From Ancylostoma caninum (taxonomy: Eukaryota; Nematoda; Chromadorea; Rhabditida; Ancylostomatidae): DNA of 64,000 bases. Position numbers and translations under genes: made by a program. The stretch lies in NCBI GenBank assembly GCA_037903475.1, contig JBAJFG010000611.1:3410001-3474000 (forward strand). Reading direction: 5' to 3'. The notes below the pieces were generated by a model, which saw only the letters and a program-made list of their open reading frames with translations, had not been told where the DNA came from and searched no databases. Position 1 is the first letter of the stretch; every line of letters begins with the position of its first letter. Below, in pieces: positions 59,510-64,000 of this stretch.

Positions 59510-59760
59510 TCATTTTTCTCTACTCGGTAAGTAACAGTGGATCACCAACAATACTGGCGAGCGTTTGTCATGGGCGATGATGCGATGCTCAGAGAAACTG
59601 TGATATGAACTCGCATTGTGTAGTGCTGTGAGGTGCTCGTCAATGTGTTTGTGGAGAGGCCTCTGAGTTTCGCCAATAGATTTTGGTTCACATCCCTGAC
59701 AAGTAGTTAATGACAGCTCCTCGTAATTTCGCAAAGTTTCATGAGATCTTATTGGCTTTC
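59510..59760 (-). mobile_element. GIY-YIG-type retroelement fragment
   Basis: Minus strand: R-N-Y-E-E-L-S-L-T-T-C-Q-G-C, then S-I-G-E-T-Q-R-P-L-H and H-I-D-E-H-L-T-A-L, then a His-rich tail S-E-H-R-I-I-A-H. The C-x-x-C followed by (Y)-I-G-E-T-x-R-P-L and E-H is the GIY-YIG nuclease signature found at the C-terminus of Penelope-like retroelements. The key tyrosine before I-G-E-T is replaced by serine. No reverse transcriptase was found upstream, so this is an isolated 3' remnant. Confidence 0.5.
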
Positions 59761-61727
59761 TAAAATTGGGAATGTTTTGTATAAGCTATGATTACCGCCC
59801 AGAAAGTGTATCTAGTGAAAAGCAAAGATCGAATTTTTTGTCTTGTAAAAGATCTATTATGAACAAAATTATACTATTATGCTTGTTATTATGCTGCTGT
59901 TATTGCTACTACTATTATGAACAAAATGAAATCCGCTCTAAATCGTCAACAAGGACAAGGTCTTCTTGGATTGTCACGTGAATATTTGGAACGCAGTGTT
60001 TTGATGTTGTGAGAACCGGTCAGTAAAAGCGACCTCTGGTTAACGAACATGACAGGGTATAGCGGATGTGAAGAAAATTACAGAGCATTATACACAGGTC
60101 TAAAAATGAAAATTGTGTAAGCAAAGCTGCCTAAAGCTCCTGGAAATATCCGAGGCGATCATTCAATAATTCTACGTTTCGCAAGACGTTGGGTCTTTAA
60201 AAGCTCGATACGAGAATCGGAGTTGAACGTTTGAGGGAAAATTTATCGTTTTTAAAAGCGAAAACGACATTCTATAGTGTTTTATGACTGCTTAAGAGTG
60301 GCGAATTCAATGCTAGGGTTTGTCTATTACATGTGAGTTTTACACACAGCGAAAGATTAGATTTTGATGGAAATTTGTTTCATAAACGTCGTTGTGAAAA
60401 TGGCAACAGAAATCAGGTTGTTGCGAAATTAATTGCTGTTTTGGAGTATGCTCAATTAAACCTTCCTCTTCTGCCGAATTTAAGAAACTTTAGCCCAGCG
60501 TAGGTAAACTTCTGGTAGAGCTTTTCTTCCTCTTTCGAATGCTGCTTGAATATTCTGGCTCGGGGTTCTTTTTTTTTCAGAGTTTACCTAGCCCGGATTT
60601 AACGTGGCTAAGACTCAGAATCTGCTCATGGATCAAGTTCGTTTCCTGGAATGGTGCGCGGAGAAAGTCCTGTGCTGAGAGGCAACTCTCATGCAGCTCT
60701 AATCTGAATCCGATGGACCATGGCCTGCTATTATGTTTGACAACAAGTTAAGAGCTACATCATACATAGGTTCGACCTTTTCCGCTGAGCTGAGAAAAAG
60801 CTGTGAGAGGATCCAGGGAAAAAATATCATCGTACCGCGACGGGCGCGCCTCACACTTTATTTTTAGCTCTTTTTAGCTCTTACAAAAGCAAATGGCAAT
60901 ATATTCCCGATCTGCTAGGTTATTTGAGTTGTTACTGAGTTAGCTTAGTGCGATCATGGAGGTCATCCCATTATATTGAATTCTGCTGTTGTGATGGTAC
61001 TAAATATGGTGTGCAAGAATTTATGGCGCCCCCTGTATAAAGCGTTGGGTTTTGATACAGTATTGAGAAAGTAAGTTCCGGGGAGACAGTAAGCTTCGGG
61101 ACTACAAAAGTATCTGATCTCAGTTCCTGAGGTTACCTAACGCCATTCGCTCAGTGTCACTCTCCATTCGTTCGTCTTGGACCAAGGGAGAAAGTCTCCG
61201 TGGTTGCACTAGTCTTATGATAATACGTTCAGATAATTGGTTGGGGTTGATCAGGTAATGAGTTGAGATACAGGGTTGAGTGAAAAGAGAAACGATAAGA
61301 TTTCGAAAGAAAGCCATGTCATTCTGTTTCATTTTTGGAAACCAACACCGCAGGCCACTGTACGAATTACGAAAATTCTGCTTAATGTTGCCTGATCGTC
61401 ACACTGCTTGCAAAAAAGGATGGAACACTCTTTATGCTCCGATTCTGCCTGAGCCTAGTGGCTCGGCTCTAGTAAATTCTTGCAGCGCAGTCCATGGACT
61501 GCTGGGTCTCTGCTTTCACTTTTGGAGATGTTTGTGTGTATTTCGTAGATACTAGTCCTTTCTTGTAATTCCTATATTGTTTGAGTTTACGGCTTTGTGT
61601 TGTTCATTAGCATCAACTCTGAATCTGTGAAAAAAAAACGACTCTTCTAACTGAAAGTGCAGAAGGCGGGACACCAAAAATATTTGGATCTAGCGACGAA
61701 GATGTGAAGACGCTACTGTCACCATGT
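59761..61727. other. Intergenic, with a single hairpin-satellite fragment
   Basis: At 60553-60612, GGCTCGGGGTTCTTTTTTTTTC followed by GTTTACCTAGCCCGGATTTA is one partial unit of the 54.4-kb satellite. No gene supported; frames at 61120-61555 have no splice or motif support. Confidence 0.4.
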
Positions 61728-62515
61728 TGTGGGAACTAAAACTCATTGGCATTGCGTTAACCGCTTGGAATACCATCATAATTATGGACAGGGAAGTATG
61801 AACGGATGCATGCCATGACGTTGGGTCTAAAATTTTTGACGCGAGAAGATGGCGTAGATATTTGTAGATTTGGAAAACAGTGACAATATTAATTAAAGAG
61901 GACCCACTAAAAAGAACAGCTATGCTTTGCGGAACCTCGATGTTACTTATCGTAAAGCCGTTTATTGCTTGGATAGGAATGAAAGGTTGAAAAAGCTCGA
62001 CGAGCGGGTGCCACATAAACTGGATAAGTGCCGGGCAAATCTTCACTAAGGAGTCTTCTTCGCACCTCTGTAGTGGAGAAATGGAAGAAAATGGACGGAG
62101 AGTGGAGGAAATTTCCGATTTATTAGTGATACACGATGGAAAACAGACTCTGCGATGAAATGAAGTTTAGTGCTGAATAGCTGGGCGAGGAAGAAGCAAT
62201 GGAGCATTACCTGAAACCAGAGCTGCACCAAGTGAGGTCATTCAGACTTTGTGGTGGTCTGTTGCGAAAAAAAAAACATTCACAACAGCTTTTTGATACC
62301 TTTGCAGCCGAAAAGTACTGCTGAGATATCAATAAAATGTGTAGGAAAATTCCGTTCGTAGGCCCGCCGTTGGTCAGTAAAATGGGCCCAATCCTTCTAC
62401 ACGGTACCGTCAGCCACATGCTGCACAGCAGAACAGGCTGGATCAACTAGGCTAGGGAACTGCATCATACACCATAATCGGCAGACCTCTTGCCTACCGA
62501 CTATAAATTAGTTTT
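61728..62515 (+). mobile_element. Mariner relic 3, ends missing
   Basis: Body homologous to relics 1 and 2: GCTTGGAATACCATCATAAT, GTTGAAAAAGCTCGACGAGC and the decayed transposase pieces R-L-K-K-L-D-E-R-V-P-H and M-G-P-I-L-L-H, interrupted by stops. Neither terminal repeat is present. Its right edge abuts the exon-like block at 62501-62899. Confidence 0.75.
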
Positions 62516-62899
62516 CGAACGAAAATCCGAATATAGTTCAAAAAATTCGATTATCCTCCTATATAAATCCTGGTTGTGCAGTAAAATTTTCTGGAGCAAA
62601 GACGTGGAGGGAGCAGCAACTCCCCAACTTTCTTCCATTGTCCTCGAATTTACAAAGAGTGTGGAGGACAGGTAATGCTGGGGCTCGATGGTGTTGAAAA
62701 CGCCAATACATGCATATATTTGTTCGAATGGTAGAGTTGTTGCGAAATCGATGTCGATTTTGAGCGTTGGTTTTGATGGATCATAAATCGCTTTGATGAA
62801 AACCGTCTTAACCCAGTTATGGCCATGTATCAAAAATGAGCCTGGGATTTTTGAAATCTCCGAAATTGACGGAAATGTTCTGAAAGGAGGTATAAGCAC
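62501..62899 (-). pseudogene. Exon-like block cut by the mariner relic
   Basis: Minus strand: after a good acceptor (CCTCCTTTCAG, about 62883) come some 125 open codons with protein-like composition (H-G-H-N-W-V-K-T-V-F-I-K-A-I-Y-D, L-K-I-D-I-D-F-A-T-T-L-P-F-E-Q, L-Y-R-R-I-I-E-F-F-E-L-Y). The frame runs to within a few bases of mariner relic 3 and stops there. Not recognised. It may be a host exon truncated by the insertion. Confidence 0.4.
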
Positions 62900-63212
62900 C
62901 GTGGACTCTTTCTGAAGAGGAGAATTCTAAGCGCACGCATTTGTGTTTATCAGTAGGGCCTAGCGATTATGGTACATGGAGGAGAATTCTCATCCTTCAA
63001 CTGCGTCTTCTGGCTCATGTGGAAATCGGAGTGTGGGCACGCCGTGTCCTACAAAATTAGGTCATCTTTTCATGAACTTGGTCGTTGGAACACAGTCTGG
63101 TAGTGATCACGTCAGCGGGTAACTCCGATTTCAGGAAGGGGTTCGGAACTCAGATCTGGTAATGCACTCTGGTAATATTTGTCTGTAGAATAGGATCCGT
63201 TCTCTGTAACTT

Positions 63213-63305
63213 ACTCATTTTTGATACCATAACTGGCCATAACTTTTGTCAATGCCTTCAGAATGTCGTCGTCCACCTCAGATTTACTCCTACGACTTGA
63301 TTAAA
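63213..63305 (-). CDS. Short unrecognised exon
   Basis: Minus strand: S-S-R-R-S-K-S-E-V-D-D-D-I-L-K-A-L, then K-V-M-A-S-Y-G-I-K-N, ending at a good donor (GA/GTAAGT). A possible next exon begins at about 63049 after TTTTGTAG (T-R-R-A-H-T-P-I-S-T, stop). It may belong with the blocks at 62501-62899 or 63571-63846. Confidence 0.35.
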
Positions 63306-63570
63306 CATTGAATCTCAGATTTAGATTTCTTGAACCAACGTTGAGCTATGTTTTGTTTGAATGGTCCCCTCCTCTTCCCCCCCCCCCCCCCCTTCCCCAT
63401 TTTCTTCTTTCCGTAATATTCCTTTTCATTTATGGTGTTGTGAGAAAGATTGAGTTCATGATGTAGACTATAACAAATTTTTGCATTCAGTAACACTGAG
63501 ATTCATCCACTGAAAAGCCGAGAACGATGAAGCTTAACAACCAGTGATATTGTAGTAACCAGTAAGTTAA

Positions 63571-63846
63571 TCAGTCCGTGTGGAGTCTGTCTCCAAATGA
63601 ACGATGTTTGGGTAGTTGTTCATAGTGCCTGCCTTTCATGTACACTTCCGTCATTCCTTTTTTAGCTCTGTTCTCTCTCCAACAACCTTTACTACTGAAG
63701 TGAACTGTAACGTCTCTGATAGTGATCCCAATCGTTTTGTATCTTCCGTCACATACTCTTGAGGATGACCATGCATGAATTTTGCCCATATGGAGGAATT
63801 TTCGAACTTTTGCCACAAAAATGAGGCTAATTAGGAATATTTTCAC
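63571..63846 (-). CDS. Unrecognised exon-like block
   Basis: Minus strand, about 85 codons: F-L-H-M-G-K-I-H-A-W-S-S-S-R-V, G-R-Y-K-T-I-G-I-T-I-R-D-V-T-V and H-R-S-F-G-D-R-L-H-T-D, stop at 63571. Basic, with four His and two Cys; composition looks coding. A possible acceptor (CTAATTAG) lies at about 63828. No family recognised. Confidence 0.35.
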   Translation of the reverse strand: MKIFLISLIFVAKVRKFLHMGKIHAWSSSRVCDGRYKTIGITIRDVTVHFSSKGCWRENRAKKGMTEVYMKGRHYEQLPKHRSFGDRLHTD

Positions 63847-64000
63847 ATTTTAGGGAACTTTCCGACCCATCAGGTATAACTAGTTGAAGTAAATAGAGTG
63901 ATGAGGTTCCCATATTTGAGGACATCGAAAGTGCAATCTTCGCACACCATTAAGGGGAGCGGTCCTTGTGAAAACGTTAACGAAACACCTACTCGAATTT

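Overview
The window reads as nuclear DNA of a nematode, most likely a strongylid (hookworm-like, clade V). This is inferred from short GT-AG introns, several start codons placed 0-2 bases after a TTTCAG-like acceptor (the usual sign of spliced-leader trans-splicing), a nematode-type histone 3' stem-loop, and a very heavy load of small inverted-repeat DNA transposons. No bacterial-style genes, operons or CRISPR arrays are present.

Layout. (1) 1-5.7 kb: the last two exons of a + strand kinase-like gene, probably the HIPK homologue hpk-1, recognised by a V-I-T-I-S-S-S SUMO-interaction-like motif; its kinase domain would lie left of the window. (2) 6.3-7.6 kb: a ~1.27 kb imperfect palindrome whose arms are tRNA-derived repeats, with a two-exon acidic 106-residue gene in the centre. 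(3) 8.5-12.2 kb: exon-like pieces on the minus strand, not recognised. (4) 13.86-19.55 kb: a complete IkB-like ankyrin gene (+ strand, 12 exons, about 631 aa) carrying a perfect DSGLDS phosphodegron. (5) 20-27 kb: repeats, isolated exon-like fragments, a hairpin satellite and a 1.13 kb Merlin-type element with target duplication. (6) 27.47-31.47 kb: an intronless divergent histone H2A gene (minus strand, TATA box, canonical histone stem-loop), with a 3.44 kb Merlin (ISXO2-like) transposon inserted about 0.1 kb upstream of its TATA box. The transposase carries the same 16-base histone stem-loop just after its reading frame, and the left arm holds fourteen 126-bp repeats, each with a potential G-quadruplex. 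(7) 31.9-41 kb: short inverted-repeat elements and one mariner relic with both ends and TA flanks. (8) 41.99-46.91 kb: a 4.9 kb terminal-inverted-repeat element enclosing a multi-exon minus-strand gene whose middle part recalls transposase-domain proteins; a second, shorter element with a paralogous gene fragment lies at 53.77-56.34 kb. (9) 47.23-58.16 kb: a complete six-exon DRAM/FRAG1-type six-transmembrane gene (269 aa), whose 6.5 kb fourth intron holds a mariner relic broken open by nested insertions. (10) 58-64 kb: a GIY-YIG retroelement fragment, a third mariner relic and unrecognised minus-strand exons.

Three host genes (hpk-1-like, IkB-like, DRAM-like) are all on the + strand and are swollen by transposons in their introns. 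The strongest new observations are the pairing of a transposase with a histone-type mRNA 3' end beside a divergent H2A gene, the pair of related gene-carrying inverted-repeat elements, the palindrome-embedded small gene and the conserved IkB degron. All splice models were made by eye from reading frame, splice consensus and phase; no search or alignment was run.
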